A stretch of DNA of 18,063 nucleotides from JBPRGG01 sp051418075 (GCA_051418075.1 JBPRGG010000135.1:1-18063), one strand, 5' to 3'. Shown: positions 1-7,079, counted from the stretch's first letter. Numbers and translations: made by a program. Notes: a model not told the origin generated them from the letters alone.

Positions 1-394
1 TCGAGATGACCAGCAAAACCTGAACTTTAGCTGAAAGCAAAAACTATGATTTATATGAGGACTACGATTATAAGAAAAATGCTATCTTTTTCGCTCCAGG
101 GCCGCTGGGCCCCGCATTCACAACAGGGCTTTGGTTGATCCGCGCAAAGCCACTGCTAACCCAAAGATAAACCCAGGCCCTTTTTGTGAATGCTGTTGTC
201 AAAATCTAATTGATTGGTTTTGAAGTAAATATAATTTCAAAGAATAATGGTTCAAAAAAACGCGTTGGCCCGACAGAAAAACACTTTCTAAGCAGGTTAA
301 CAAAACATCCTAAGTAATAAACTGAAAATCATTCTGATAATATAACCGTATTACCTATATTTATAAGCCAACCGGTTAACCAACCGAACAGGTA
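1..394. other. Non-coding stretch before the tail tube gene
   Basis: I see no credible coding region here. The first 90 bases are AT-rich and may be the downstream flank of a gene outside the window. Positions 99-193 hold a GC-rich foldback element, listed separately. From 200 on the sequence is AT-rich. Overlapping palindromes occur at 370-381 (AACCGGTT and GGTTAACC sharing GGTT), just before the tail tube gene, and could be an operator. A TATATTTA at 356-363 resembles a Bacteroidota -7 element but has only a poor -33 partner (CTG at 334-336). Confidence 0.5.
99..193. repeat. Two-hairpin foldback element
   Basis: Two adjacent stem-loops can be drawn. The first is GGGCC (99-103), loop GCTG, GGCCC (108-112). 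The second is a long hairpin: GCATTCAC (114-121) pairs perfectly with GTGAATGC (186-193), and after a small internal loop GGGC (126-129) pairs with GCCC (177-180). An inner TTTGG (130-134) can pair with CCAAA (161-165). The element is much richer in G+C than the AT-rich DNA on both sides. It could be a palindromic intergenic repeat, the remnant of a small non-autonomous element, or a structured RNA. No gene lies next to it in the window to favour one reading. The pairing is seen in the sequence; the role is unknown. Confidence 0.5.
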
Positions 395-456
395 ATGGAT
401 AATCTGAATGTTGAAAAAAGTATTACACTATTTACTTCATGTATTTAAACTTATCT

Positions 457-461
457 GGAGG
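457..461 (+). promoter_or_regulatory. Shine-Dalgarno GGAGG deciding the start at 468
   Basis: GGAGG lies six bases before the ATG at 468. This is the only strong classical ribosome binding site noticed at a start in this window, where the other genes begin without one, as is usual in Bacteroidota. It selects 468 over the upstream in-frame ATG at 408. A 17-codon open frame (395-448) ends 19 bases before this start; whether it is translated is unknown. Confidence 0.6.
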
Positions 462-467
462 TTCATT

Positions 468-971
468 ATGGCTATGTTTTCTGTAAATCCCCACCGGCAA
501 GATCCCTATAAAAATTTTAAATTTCGGGTAAAATGGGATGGCAAATACATTCCAGGGATATCTAAAGTGAGCCCTTTAAAAAGGGTAACGGAAACAGTTA
601 TTCACCGGGACGGTGGTGAAGGAGGTAATGATTTCAGCTTCTCTCCCGGCACCACCAGGTTTGAACCAATTGTGCTGGAACGTGGGCTGACCCATGATAC
701 AGCCTTTGAGGAATGGGCTAACCTGGTTTATAGCATCAATGGCGACCATAGCATTTCCCTTAAATCCTATAAAAAAGATATCATAATTGACTTGTTTAAT
801 TTGCAGGGTTCCCTGGTGATGTCCTTCAGGGTTTACCGCTGCTGGGTGGCCGAATACCAGCCTTTGGCTGAGTTGGATGCCAATAACGGCTCTGTGGCCC
901 TGGAAAGAATAGTTTTGCAACATGAAGGATGGGAAAGGGATCAGGAGGTAACAGAGCCAACCGAATCCTAA
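468..971 (+). CDS. Phage-type tail tube protein (gp19-like), orphan
   Basis: The product is 167 residues from the ATG at 468. It resembles the tail tube family of contractile phage tails and extracellular contractile injection systems (T4 gp19-like; 'conserved hypothetical phage tail region'). The family-like signature is easy to see: DPYKNFKFRVKWDGKYI near the start, then ISKVSPLKRVTE, the stretch HRDGGEGG, a SPGTTRFEPIVLERG motif, and HDTAFEEWANLVY. These correspond to the beta-barrel strands and the loop that stacks tube rings. The usual length is about 145-150 residues; this one has a slightly longer acidic tail. An in-frame extension to 408 would add a 20-residue hydrophobic-basic segment, which the family lacks. 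Sheath, baseplate, spike, LysM and ATPase genes, which normally accompany it, are absent: the next gene is a transporter 568 bases downstream. I infer an orphan copy. Family assignment is fairly sure; function here is not. Confidence 0.85.
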   Translation: MAMFSVNPHRQDPYKNFKFRVKWDGKYIPGISKVSPLKRVTETVIHRDGGEGGNDFSFSPGTTRFEPIVLERGLTHDTAFEEWANLVYSINGDHSISLKSYKKDIIIDLFNLQGSLVMSFRVYRCWVAEYQPLAELDANNGSVALERIVLQHEGWERDQEVTEPTES

Positions 972-1538
972 TGATGATCAGCATTATTATCAATACCATA
1001 TTTTTACTGGTTCTGCATAGTAATGTGATGCTACTATCTATTCTTTCCAAACAGGCATTTTAATCGTAAATGCCACTTTACCCATTCCAGGAAAATAATT
1101 TTTTATAAGGTTAAAACCCAGTAAGGCGTTACTTTATTTTGCTAATACCAAAAAATGACATATATTTAAAAAATGTCATAAGTTACATTTATTGCCTATA
1201 CAGTATTATACAGTAAAATAAAATAATTACGACTTTTATAACAATTCGTATCTCAGGGTTCAGAATCCATACTGGCTAAAGTTCCGGCCCTTGCCTCGAC
1301 ATGTATTGTCCCGGAGGATGCTTTTATATAATTATTGCTTTATCTATTGACATTTACCTGATGCATTATTGGCCCTGAGCATAGAGGATTTATGAGCAAT
1401 TTGATTTGGCCCGGTGATGGGCTGTTCTAATTTAATTGAGGTTTTATACTAAAATACGCTGGCTAAGCTAATTTTAAAATAGGTTTTAACAGGTCAAGTA
1501 GGCACTTACCAACCTATTGATCTTTACCAAAAAATAGA
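972..1538. other. 567-base intergenic region
   Basis: No coding region is supported. A short hairpin (AGTAA 1120-1124, loop GGCG, TTACT 1129-1133) followed by TTATTTT could be a weak terminator for the tail tube gene. A perfect 7-base inverted repeat, ATGACAT (1155-1161) and ATGTCAT (1173-1179), spaced by 11 bases, is a possible operator. TATACAGTA occurs twice in tandem (1197-1205 and 1207-1215). The rest is AT-rich without clear structure. Confidence 0.4.
1120..1140 (+). terminator. Possible weak terminator
   Basis: A five-base stem (AGTAA / TTACT) with a GGCG loop is followed by TTATTTT. It lies about 150 bases after the tail tube stop codon. The stem is short and AT-rich, so this is a weak candidate. 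Confidence 0.25.
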
Positions 1539-2984
1539 ATGAAGAGGTATTTTAATAATTTGAAAATTCCACATGTATTTATTTTTCTTTCAGCAATCAT
1601 TCTGTTTTGTAGTATTTTAACCTATATAGTGCCTTCCGGCCAGTATGAGCGAACCACCAAAACTTATAACCAGATAGAACAGACTGTTATTGTGCCGGGA
1701 AGTTATCAGGAAATACCCAAATATTTTTCTTTAATAGGTCTGGTACTGGGGGTGAATATTGAAGGGAAAGCCAGCCCGACCAGTTTACTGGGTTTGTTTT
1801 CATCTATTCCCAAAGGAATGAACCAGGCAGCCTCTCTGATCTTCTTTGTTTTTACCATTGGGGCTGTTTTTAACCTGATACAGTCAACCGGAACCATCAA
1901 TATCATTGTTTTTAAGCTATTAAGAAAGTTTAAAAATTCTCCTATCCTTTTAACATTTATCCTGTTTACGGTATTTGCCCTGTCTGCTACCTTTTTAGGT
2001 ATGGGTGCAGAATTTATCCCCTTGATTCCGATCCTCCTTATCTTGTCCAAAGAAATGGGTTATGATCGTTTGTTTGGTGTGTCAGTCCTGCTGGTACCAA
2101 TGGGTATAGGCTGGTCAACGGCCATTACGAACCCATTTACTGTACAAATTGCGCAGAAAATTGCAGAATTGCCGATTGGTAGTGGTATCGTTCTAAGAAT
2201 CATTATGTTTATCGTCTGCTTTTTAATAGGTTTTGCATTTTTAACTTTTTACGGCAGAAAAATAAAAAATGATAGTTCGAAATCAATGATGGCCCATGAT
2301 GCATTCCTTCTGGATCAAAGTGTGGTTCTGGAGGATAAACCATTTACAAAACGACATTTTTGGATCATTTTTTCGGCTGTGGTCCTTTTCGGTCTCATTT
2401 TATTTGCTGTACAGACAATGGGCTGGGGACTTATTGAAATGACAGGCGGATTTTTCATTGTGGGTTTACTTACCATCCTGATCAGTGGTAAGTCTGGTGA
2501 TGAATCCATGGAGGAATTTATAAAAGGGTTACAAATAATGATTGTGCCGGCACTGATCGTAGGTTTTGCCAGAGGCATACAAGTTGTCTTGCAAGAAGGT
2601 TTGATCATTGATACCATATTGTTCCATGCAGCATCCGTATTGCGGGAAATGCCTACTTTGGTGGCTGCTGAAGGCATGTATCTTTTCCAGACCTTTTTAA
2701 ATTTCTTTATTCCTTCAGCTTCAGGGCAGGCTATGGTATCTATGCCATTGATGGTCCCACTGGCAGATTTATTGGGTATAACCCGACAAACTGCAGTTCT
2801 GGCATTTATTTCGGGTGATGGTTTTTCCAACATGATTATTCCCACTAATGGTGTACTGATGGCCATTCTTAGCATTGCCTTAGTCCCCTTTGGAAAATGG
2901 TTCAAATTTATTCTGCCCCTATTTGTTGTGCTTTCAGTATTGGCTGCGGTTTTCCTATCTATCGCGGTAATCATTGCTTATTGA
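1539..2984 (+). CDS. YfcC/DcuC-family membrane transporter
   Basis: This is a 481-residue integral inner-membrane protein with roughly a dozen hydrophobic segments. It matches the YfcC-type branch of the DcuC / C4-dicarboxylate carrier family, which also includes arginine-ornithine exchanger-like proteins. The first transmembrane segment (about residues 11-31) ends in the family-typical IVPSGQYER. Other typical stretches are SLIFFVFTIGAVFNLI, the glycine-rich LGMGAEFIPLIPILL, GIGWSTAITNPFTVQIAQ, and near the C-terminus PSASGQAMVSMPLMVPL followed by GDGFSNMIIPTNGVLM. These conserved loops probably form the substrate and ion site. Length fits the family. The substrate cannot be told from sequence: organic or basic amino acids and dicarboxylates are all possible. 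The gene stands alone; the ATG at 1539 has no obvious Shine-Dalgarno site. Confidence 0.88.
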   Translation: MKRYFNNLKIPHVFIFLSAIILFCSILTYIVPSGQYERTTKTYNQIEQTVIVPGSYQEIPKYFSLIGLVLGVNIEGKASPTSLLGLFSSIPKGMNQAASLIFFVFTIGAVFNLIQSTGTINIIVFKLLRKFKNSPILLTFILFTVFALSATFLGMGAEFIPLIPILLILSKEMGYDRLFGVSVLLVPMGIGWSTAITNPFTVQIAQKIAELPIGSGIVLRIIMFIVCFLIGFAFLTFYGRKIKNDSSKSMMAHDAFLLDQSVVLEDKPFTKRHFWIIFSAVVLFGLILFAVQTMGWGLIEMTGGFFIVGLLTILISGKSGDESMEEFIKGLQIMIVPALIVGFARGIQVVLQEGLIIDTILFHAASVLREMPTLVAAEGMYLFQTFLNFFIPSASGQAMVSMPLMVPLADLLGITRQTAVLAFISGDGFSNMIIPTNGVLMAILSIALVPFGKWFKFILPLFVVLSVLAAVFLSIAVIIAY

Positions 2985-2990
2985 TCAACT

Positions 2991-3012
2991 CCGGTTTTCA
3001 CCGGCATTTTAT
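2991..3012 (+). terminator. Possible terminator after the transporter
   Basis: CCGGT, loop TTTC and ACCGG form a perfect five-base stem at 2991-3004, seven bases after the transporter stop, followed by CATTTTAT. The stem is compact but the T-run is weak. It sits between two convergent genes. Confidence 0.4.
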
Positions 3013-3084
3013 GTTGCTTCCCTGCCTTCCTACAAGATGTACCATCAGGCCTATGAATGATTAGCCAGCAGTAAGCCAAAAAAA

Positions 3085-4275
3085 TCACATCGCTTCTCCC
3101 CTATCTTTCATAATTGAAAACCTGTATATAGTAGTTTGCCTATAGTTTTCCCCCGGATTCAGGGTTACAGAAGGAAAATCTGGCTGGTTGGGCGAATCTG
3201 GAAAATGCTGGGTCTCCAAAGCAAAACCTGTTCTGCGGGCATAAATAGCCCCTTCCTTTCCCGATACTCCACTTAAAAAGTTGCCTGTGTAAAACTGCAT
3301 CCCGGGCGAAGTAGTCATTACAATCATCAACCTCCCCGACCCGGGATCATACACTTTAGCGGCCGTTCTCAATGAACCCGGATTACCCCGGATCACAAAA
3401 TTATGATCATACCCACTGCCTATCTGGATTTGAGGATGATCCGCCTCAATGCCCTCACCAATGGCCTGGTATTGAGAAAAATCGAATGGTGTCCCTTCCA
3501 CCTCAGCTATATCGCCGGTAGGAATCAGGTTTTCATCTACCGGAGTAAAACTAACCGCATTGATCATGATCCGGTGATCCAGAATACTACCCTGATCCTG
3601 GCCGGCCAGGTTAAAATAAGCATGATTGGTCAGATTGAGAATCGTGGGTTTATCCGTAGTGGCATGATAGGAAATCTCCAGGGCATTATCTGGTGTTAAC
3701 AGGTATTCTACCTGTACATCCAGGTTACCCGGATAGTTACCCTCGCCATCGGGACTGTGCAAGTTCAGCCTTACACCTACTCCTCTGTTGCTCTTGAACT
3801 CCCGGGCTTGCCAAACCCGTTTGCAAAAACCAAATTTTCCTCCATGAATATGGTTAGGGGGTGAGTTGACTTCCAACTGATACTGTTCTCCGTTCAGGCT
3901 GAATTCTCCTCCGGCAATCCTGTTGGCAAAACGTCCCACAATACAGCCAAAGCTGCCTCCTTTTTCCTGGTAATCCTGAAGGTTTTCAAAACCCAGCACC
4001 ACATCAGCCATATCTCCGTTCTTATCCGGCACTTTAAGACCAACAATCGATCCACCATAATTGGAGACCATGGCCTCCATACCATCCGCATTGGTGAGGG
4101 TAAAAAGATCCACTGCTTCACCATCTGAGGTATTACCCCAGGAGGTTTTTTCAATTTTCATGGCAGAATCATCACGTTCTGTCAAACTAATCGGCTGATC
4201 CTGACTTGATTGATTAGAGGTGCATCCCAGGGCCAGACCCAGTAAAAATAACAGGAAGTAAAAGGCGCATTTCAT
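3085..4275 (-). CDS. Aldose 1-epimerase (galactose mutarotase), lipoprotein
   Basis: The 396-residue product is an aldose 1-epimerase, which interconverts alpha and beta anomers of galactose or glucose. By spacing to the characterised GalM enzymes the catalytic residues are present: His144 in NHIHGG, His218 in NLTNHAYFNLAG, Asp290 in GSGYDHNF and the base Glu354 in GFALETQHFPD. The N-terminus is a lipoprotein signal: a hydrophobic run ending LALGC, so Cys18 would be lipidated. The residues after it (TSNQSSQDQ) are not the acidic type linked to surface export in Bacteroidota, so a periplasmic location is the simpler inference. About 20 more polar linker residues precede the enzyme domain. No other sugar genes adjoin it, so this is probably a stand-alone mutarotase acting on imported or polysaccharide-derived sugars. 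It is divergent from the serine dehydratase gene. Confidence 0.93.
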   Translation of the reverse strand: MKCAFYFLLFLLGLALGCTSNQSSQDQPISLTERDDSAMKIEKTSWGNTSDGEAVDLFTLTNADGMEAMVSNYGGSIVGLKVPDKNGDMADVVLGFENLQDYQEKGGSFGCIVGRFANRIAGGEFSLNGEQYQLEVNSPPNHIHGGKFGFCKRVWQAREFKSNRGVGVRLNLHSPDGEGNYPGNLDVQVEYLLTPDNALEISYHATTDKPTILNLTNHAYFNLAGQDQGSILDHRIMINAVSFTPVDENLIPTGDIAEVEGTPFDFSQYQAIGEGIEADHPQIQIGSGYDHNFVIRGNPGSLRTAAKVYDPGSGRLMIVMTTSPGMQFYTGNFLSGVSGKEGAIYARRTGFALETQHFPDSPNQPDFPSVTLNPGENYRQTTIYRFSIMKDRGEAM

Positions 4276-4298
4276 CTTGGTAACTTTTTATTTCGTAT

Positions 4299-4330
4299 TA
4301 AATTTAAGGCACTTGATGAAACAGGACAAA
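4299..4330 (-). promoter_or_regulatory. Candidate promoter of the aldose 1-epimerase gene
   Basis: On the minus strand TTTG (4327-4330) is followed after 20 bases by TAAATTTA (4299-4306). This fits the Bacteroidota pattern TTTG-N19-21-TAnnTTTG except for the last base. It would give a leader of roughly 15-20 bases before the ATG at 4275. Confidence 0.45.
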
Positions 4331-4350
4331 TAACTTAAACAAAAATATAA

Positions 4351-5262
4351 ATGAATATCTTATTTGATACTTTTAAAGAATGGAAGGAGTATTGTGAAAA
4401 GCAACAGGTCCCCCTGTTTCAGCCCGTGATTGATTATGAAAAGACTCAAAAAGGACGAACTGAAGCAGAAATCAGGCAGGGACTGAAGCAAACTTTGGCG
4501 GCCATGAAAGACGCTGTTCAGACAGGACTCAATCAGGATATGACTTCCCGCTCAGGCATGGTAAATAATGGGGGCAAAAAAGTGCATAACAGCCCCATAA
4601 CCGTATTATCCAAGGAATTTCAGCAACTGATCTCCCGGGCTCTGGCAGCTAAAGAAGTCAATTCCTGCATGGGAAAAGTAGTAGCCGCGCCCACCGCCGG
4701 AGCTTCCGGCATTATTCCCGGGGTATTGACCACTCTGCAGGAAATCCATCAATTGAAAGATGAGACCATTGAAGAAGCCCTTCTGGTAGCGGCCGGGATT
4801 GGGTTGATCATTGAAAAAGGAGCATCTTTAGCCGGAGCAGTGGGCGGATGTCAGGCAGAGACCGGCAGTGCCGCAGCCATGTCAGCCGGAGCCATAGTCT
4901 TTGCCCTGGAAGGTACAGTGGACCAGGCTTTCAATGCAGTAGCTATTACCATCCAGTGCATGCTGGGCCTGGTTTGCGATCCTGTAGCCGGCCTGGTGGA
5001 AGTGCCATGTGTGGTCAGGAATGCCAGTGCTGCCTCCATCGCTTTTTCCTCGGCCCAAATTGCCCTGGCCCAGGTGGATGCCGTGATACCGGTTGATGAA
5101 TGTGTGCTGGCCCTGGGTGAGGTTGGCCAAAGCATGGAAGAACGTTATAAAGAGACAGCCCTGGGTGGATTGGCTGTCACACCTACCGCCCAAAAGATCT
5201 CAGAAAGGGTATTGATCAAAGATATAGAAATATTACCGGATCAGCAGAAGCCTGATAAATAA
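4351..5262 (+). CDS. sdaAA: L-serine dehydratase, iron-sulfur type, alpha subunit
   Basis: This 303-residue protein is the catalytic alpha part of the [4Fe-4S]-dependent L-serine ammonia-lyase, which converts L-serine to pyruvate and ammonia in the cytoplasm. It carries the family motifs TSRSGMVNNGG, APTAGASGIIPG and GCQAETGSAAAMSAGA. The three cluster cysteines are C167, C209 and C220; their spacing (42 and 11 residues) equals that of the three cluster ligands I recall for the Legionella enzyme. The C-terminus (after PTAQKISE) is a short tail without a cysteine. In two-subunit enzymes a beta subunit gene usually lies directly beside this one. None is seen here: the left neighbour is a divergent mutarotase and the right is a convergent DUF2911 gene. 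So the beta subunit is either elsewhere in the genome or not needed. The ATG at 4351 matches the start of homologues. Confidence 0.92.
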   Translation: MNILFDTFKEWKEYCEKQQVPLFQPVIDYEKTQKGRTEAEIRQGLKQTLAAMKDAVQTGLNQDMTSRSGMVNNGGKKVHNSPITVLSKEFQQLISRALAAKEVNSCMGKVVAAPTAGASGIIPGVLTTLQEIHQLKDETIEEALLVAAGIGLIIEKGASLAGAVGGCQAETGSAAAMSAGAIVFALEGTVDQAFNAVAITIQCMLGLVCDPVAGLVEVPCVVRNASAASIAFSSAQIALAQVDAVIPVDECVLALGEVGQSMEERYKETALGGLAVTPTAQKISERVLIKDIEILPDQQKPDK

Positions 5263-5490
5263 GATTGGGGGGCGCACTGTCCTCCCCACCTGCCTGCTCC
5301 CCAGGGGCCTGCCGCGCTTCAGCCGGCAACCCGCTGCGATGCACCAAAAGGACCATTGTGTTGCCTTGTATGGATGCGTTACTGGCAACAGAGGTTTTTC
5401 TTCCGGCCCTTTCGGTCTTCAGCCGCTCCTCATTCGATCCTCCATCCTCCAGCAAAATAATAAGCCATTATTTCCGGCAAATTCAGATCA
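5263..5490. repeat. GC-rich intergenic island, possible dispersed repeat
   Basis: Between two convergent genes lies a block (about 5266-5450) with a composition unlike the surrounding intergenic DNA. It is rich in G and C and carries short self-complementary pieces, such as TGGGG at 5266-5270 with CCCCA at 5284-5288, and GGCAAC with GTTGCC some 35 bases apart. Both strands give open frames with low-complexity, arginine- and proline-rich products that match no protein I know. A weak hairpin (AATAA 5459-5463, GCCA loop, TTATT 5468-5472) could end the minus-strand DUF2911 transcript. My impression is of a dispersed Bacteroidota intergenic repeat or decayed element, but that rests on memory and composition only. 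Confidence 0.35.
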
Positions 5491-6036
5491 TCATAAAAAT
5501 TCCAGGGGGATTTCTACCATGGTCTGATCCCACATCATTTGTATATCAGCTGAATCGTCAGATTGATTGAATTCAATGGTAAAGGGTTCATATACTACAT
5601 CTGTTTCCTTGGTGGGAACAGTAAAACGCAACACATCCCGATCTTCCTTGTAATTATAAGACCCCCATTGTCCCAACTCTTCATTCAGGATAATGGTCCA
5701 CTGATCTTCTTCCGGAATGGTAAACAGGGTATAAGTGCCGGGTTCTACCCTTTTCCCCGCCATTGTAACCGGCTCGGTGATCGTAATTTCAGTGGCTTCA
5801 TTGGCACCGGTGCGCCAGACCTTTCCATAGGGTACCAGGTCAGGATTGCCAAAAATCTCCCGGTCCCTTTTATGGGGACGACCATAGGTGATTTTAACAT
5901 ACGTGTCTTCAAATTTCATGGTGACCAATCCTAAGGGACTTGGCCTGGGCTTTAGTGCTTCCTGGGCCATGGATTCTGTGGCCAAACTGGTCATAATAAG
6001 CAATAAGGTGATTAATAATCCTGTTTTCTTTATCAT
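5491..6036 (-). CDS. Exported DUF2911 protein
   Basis: The product is 181 residues with a clear signal peptide: MIKKTGLL, a hydrophobic core, then SLATESMAQ with probable cleavage after the Ala-Gln region. The mature part fits DUF2911, a family common in Bacteroidota with no established function. Typical stretches are the SPLG sequence near the mature N-terminus, ITYGRPHKRDREIFG, LVPYGKVWRTGANEATEI and VEPGTYTLFTIPEEDQWTIILN, followed by WGSYNYKEDRDVLRF. The DUF covers almost the whole mature chain, so this is a single-domain form without the TPR tail some relatives have. It is probably periplasmic. The gene is convergent with the serine dehydratase and divergent from the deaminase; neither context explains its job. 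Confidence 0.9.
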   Translation of the reverse strand: MIKKTGLLITLLLIMTSLATESMAQEALKPRPSPLGLVTMKFEDTYVKITYGRPHKRDREIFGNPDLVPYGKVWRTGANEATEITITEPVTMAGKRVEPGTYTLFTIPEEDQWTIILNEELGQWGSYNYKEDRDVLRFTVPTKETDVVYEPFTIEFNQSDDSADIQMMWDQTMVEIPLEFL

Positions 6037-6047
6037 AATCTGAAAAA

Positions 6048-6076
6048 TTGTAATTTTGGTTGTTTAAGTAAATTTA
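6048..6076 (+). promoter_or_regulatory. Candidate promoter of the deaminase gene
   Basis: TTG (6048-6050), an 18-base spacer and TAAATTTA (6069-6076) resemble the Bacteroidota promoter pattern, in the divergent gap between DUF2911 and the deaminase. TAAATTTA is its own reverse complement, so it could serve either strand, but no good -33 partner is seen for the DUF2911 direction. Confidence 0.3.
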
Positions 6077-6113
6077 TAAAAGGTTTACATTTATACCCTA
6101 TACGTAATTTTAT

Positions 6114-6605
6114 ATGAAACGTCCGGAATTTGATGATATTTTTATGGAATTGGCTGTAAATTTAGCCAGAAGGTCGCATTGTATTAAAAAACATGTAGGT
6201 GCAGTGCTGGCCAAAGAAACCCGCATCATCTCCATTGGCTACAATGGTCCTCCGGCCGGCACCCACAATTGTGATGAAGAGTGGCCGGAAACCGGCTGCT
6301 CGGTGGATTCAAAGGGCAGCTGCTCCCTGGCCATCCACGCCGAACAAAATGCCATTCTCTATGCCGTAAAAAACAACACTTCGGTGGAAGGATCCACCCT
6401 GTACGTCACCCTTGCCCCCTGCCTGGCCTGCGCCCGCATTATTTACAGTACCGGCATTAAAAAGGTGATCTACCTGAAGTCCTATGCAGAATATAAAGGC
6501 CTGCCCTATGATGAAGGGGTACATTTCCTGCAGCGTTTTGGTGTAGAAGTGGAAAAATACCAGGGAGAATTGAAAGATGTGACTTATATTGACCGGTTGA
6601 TCTGA
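6114..6605 (+). CDS. dCMP deaminase family protein (ComEB-like)
   Basis: This 163-residue zinc-dependent deaminase belongs to the deoxycytidylate deaminase group, which converts dCMP to dUMP to supply thymidylate synthesis. The zinc and catalytic motif is complete: HAE with His75 and the proton-shuttle Glu77, and PCLAC with Cys103 and Cys106. Upstream are the family motifs HVGAVLAKETRIISIGYNG and PAGTHNCDEEWP, the latter holding extra Cys/His residues typical of dCMP deaminases rather than of cytidine or tRNA adenosine deaminases. The length and the C-terminal part (YLKSYAEYKGLPYDEGVHFL) fit ComEB-like enzymes. It is a single cytoplasmic enzyme gene with its own promoter-like site upstream and no operon partner in the window. 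Confidence 0.93.
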   Translation: MKRPEFDDIFMELAVNLARRSHCIKKHVGAVLAKETRIISIGYNGPPAGTHNCDEEWPETGCSVDSKGSCSLAIHAEQNAILYAVKNNTSVEGSTLYVTLAPCLACARIIYSTGIKKVIYLKSYAEYKGLPYDEGVHFLQRFGVEVEKYQGELKDVTYIDRLI

Positions 6606-6852
6606 TCACCTGGTATTGAAGAATGTCGTTTAATTTTATATGATTAGTTAACTGAGTGAGTATAATTAGGAGAAAAATCTGCACTGTTATATAAACTATA
6701 GGAGATTTTATAGGAAGAAGTAATTAACCTAACCAGACGCTGTTTTTTTTGATTCTTTTTTATGATCATTTAAAATGCAAAGATCCAATTTTGCCATTTG
6801 ATGTTCTGGCCAATTCAGGGGTAGGTATTGTAGCATTATTAGAAGCAATTTG

Positions 6853-6936
6853 TGCGCGAGGGGGGATTCGAACCCCCACACCAGTTAAGGCACCACCCCC
6901 TCAAGATGGCGTGTCTACCTATTCCACCACTCGCGC
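6853..6936 (-). tRNA. tRNA-Leu (GAG)
   Basis: On the minus strand an 84-base tRNA folds with acceptor stem GCGCGAG / CTCGCGC and discriminator A at 6853. The D arm contains GGTAGACAC. The anticodon stem is CCATC / GGTGG around loop TTGAGGG, giving anticodon GAG (6900-6902), which reads CUC and CUU leucine codons. A long variable arm (TGCCTTAACTGGTGT) marks a class II tRNA, and the T arm is GGGGG-TTCGAAT-CCCCC. The CCA end is not encoded, so it must be added after transcription. The gene stands alone between protein genes. Confidence 0.96.
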
Positions 6937-6949
6937 AGTCAAAGACGGG

Positions 6950-6980
6950 CAAAATTAGAACTTTTTTTGATTACACCCAA
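6950..6980 (-). promoter_or_regulatory. Promoter of tRNA-Leu
   Basis: On the minus strand TTG (6978-6980), exactly 20 bases, and TAATTTTG (6950-6957) match the Bacteroidota sigma-ABfr promoter pattern (TTTG or TTG, N19-21, TAnnTTTG) fully at the -7 box. The tRNA 5' end lies 13 bases downstream of the -7 box, so the precursor leader would be only a few bases. Confidence 0.65.
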
Positions 6981-7038
6981 TATACTACCCTATTTTCAAA
7001 GAAATTTCTAATTGTAGTCTCTTTTTAAAATAATTCAC

Positions 7039-7046
7039 TATATTTG
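7039..7046 (+). promoter_or_regulatory. Candidate -7 element of the glycosyltransferase gene
   Basis: TATATTTG matches the Bacteroidota -7 consensus TAnnTTTG exactly, 33 bases before the ATG. The nearest upstream TTG (7012-7014) is 24 bases away, a little too far, so only the -7 element is convincing. Confidence 0.35.
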
Positions 7047-7079
7047 TAAAATCATATTTATTCTAATTTAATTGCAATA

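Noticed and set aside
408..467. In-frame upstream start of the tail tube gene
   Set aside because: It would add a hydrophobic-basic 20-residue segment not found in the family, while GGAGG is ideally placed for the ATG at 468.
5265..5570. 101-codon frame in the GC-rich island
   Set aside because: Low-complexity product that matches no known protein and runs into the end of the DUF2911 gene on the other strand.
6749..6958. 69-codon frame containing ARGGIRTPTP
   Set aside because: It is the translation of the antisense of the tRNA-Leu gene, a well-known false protein.
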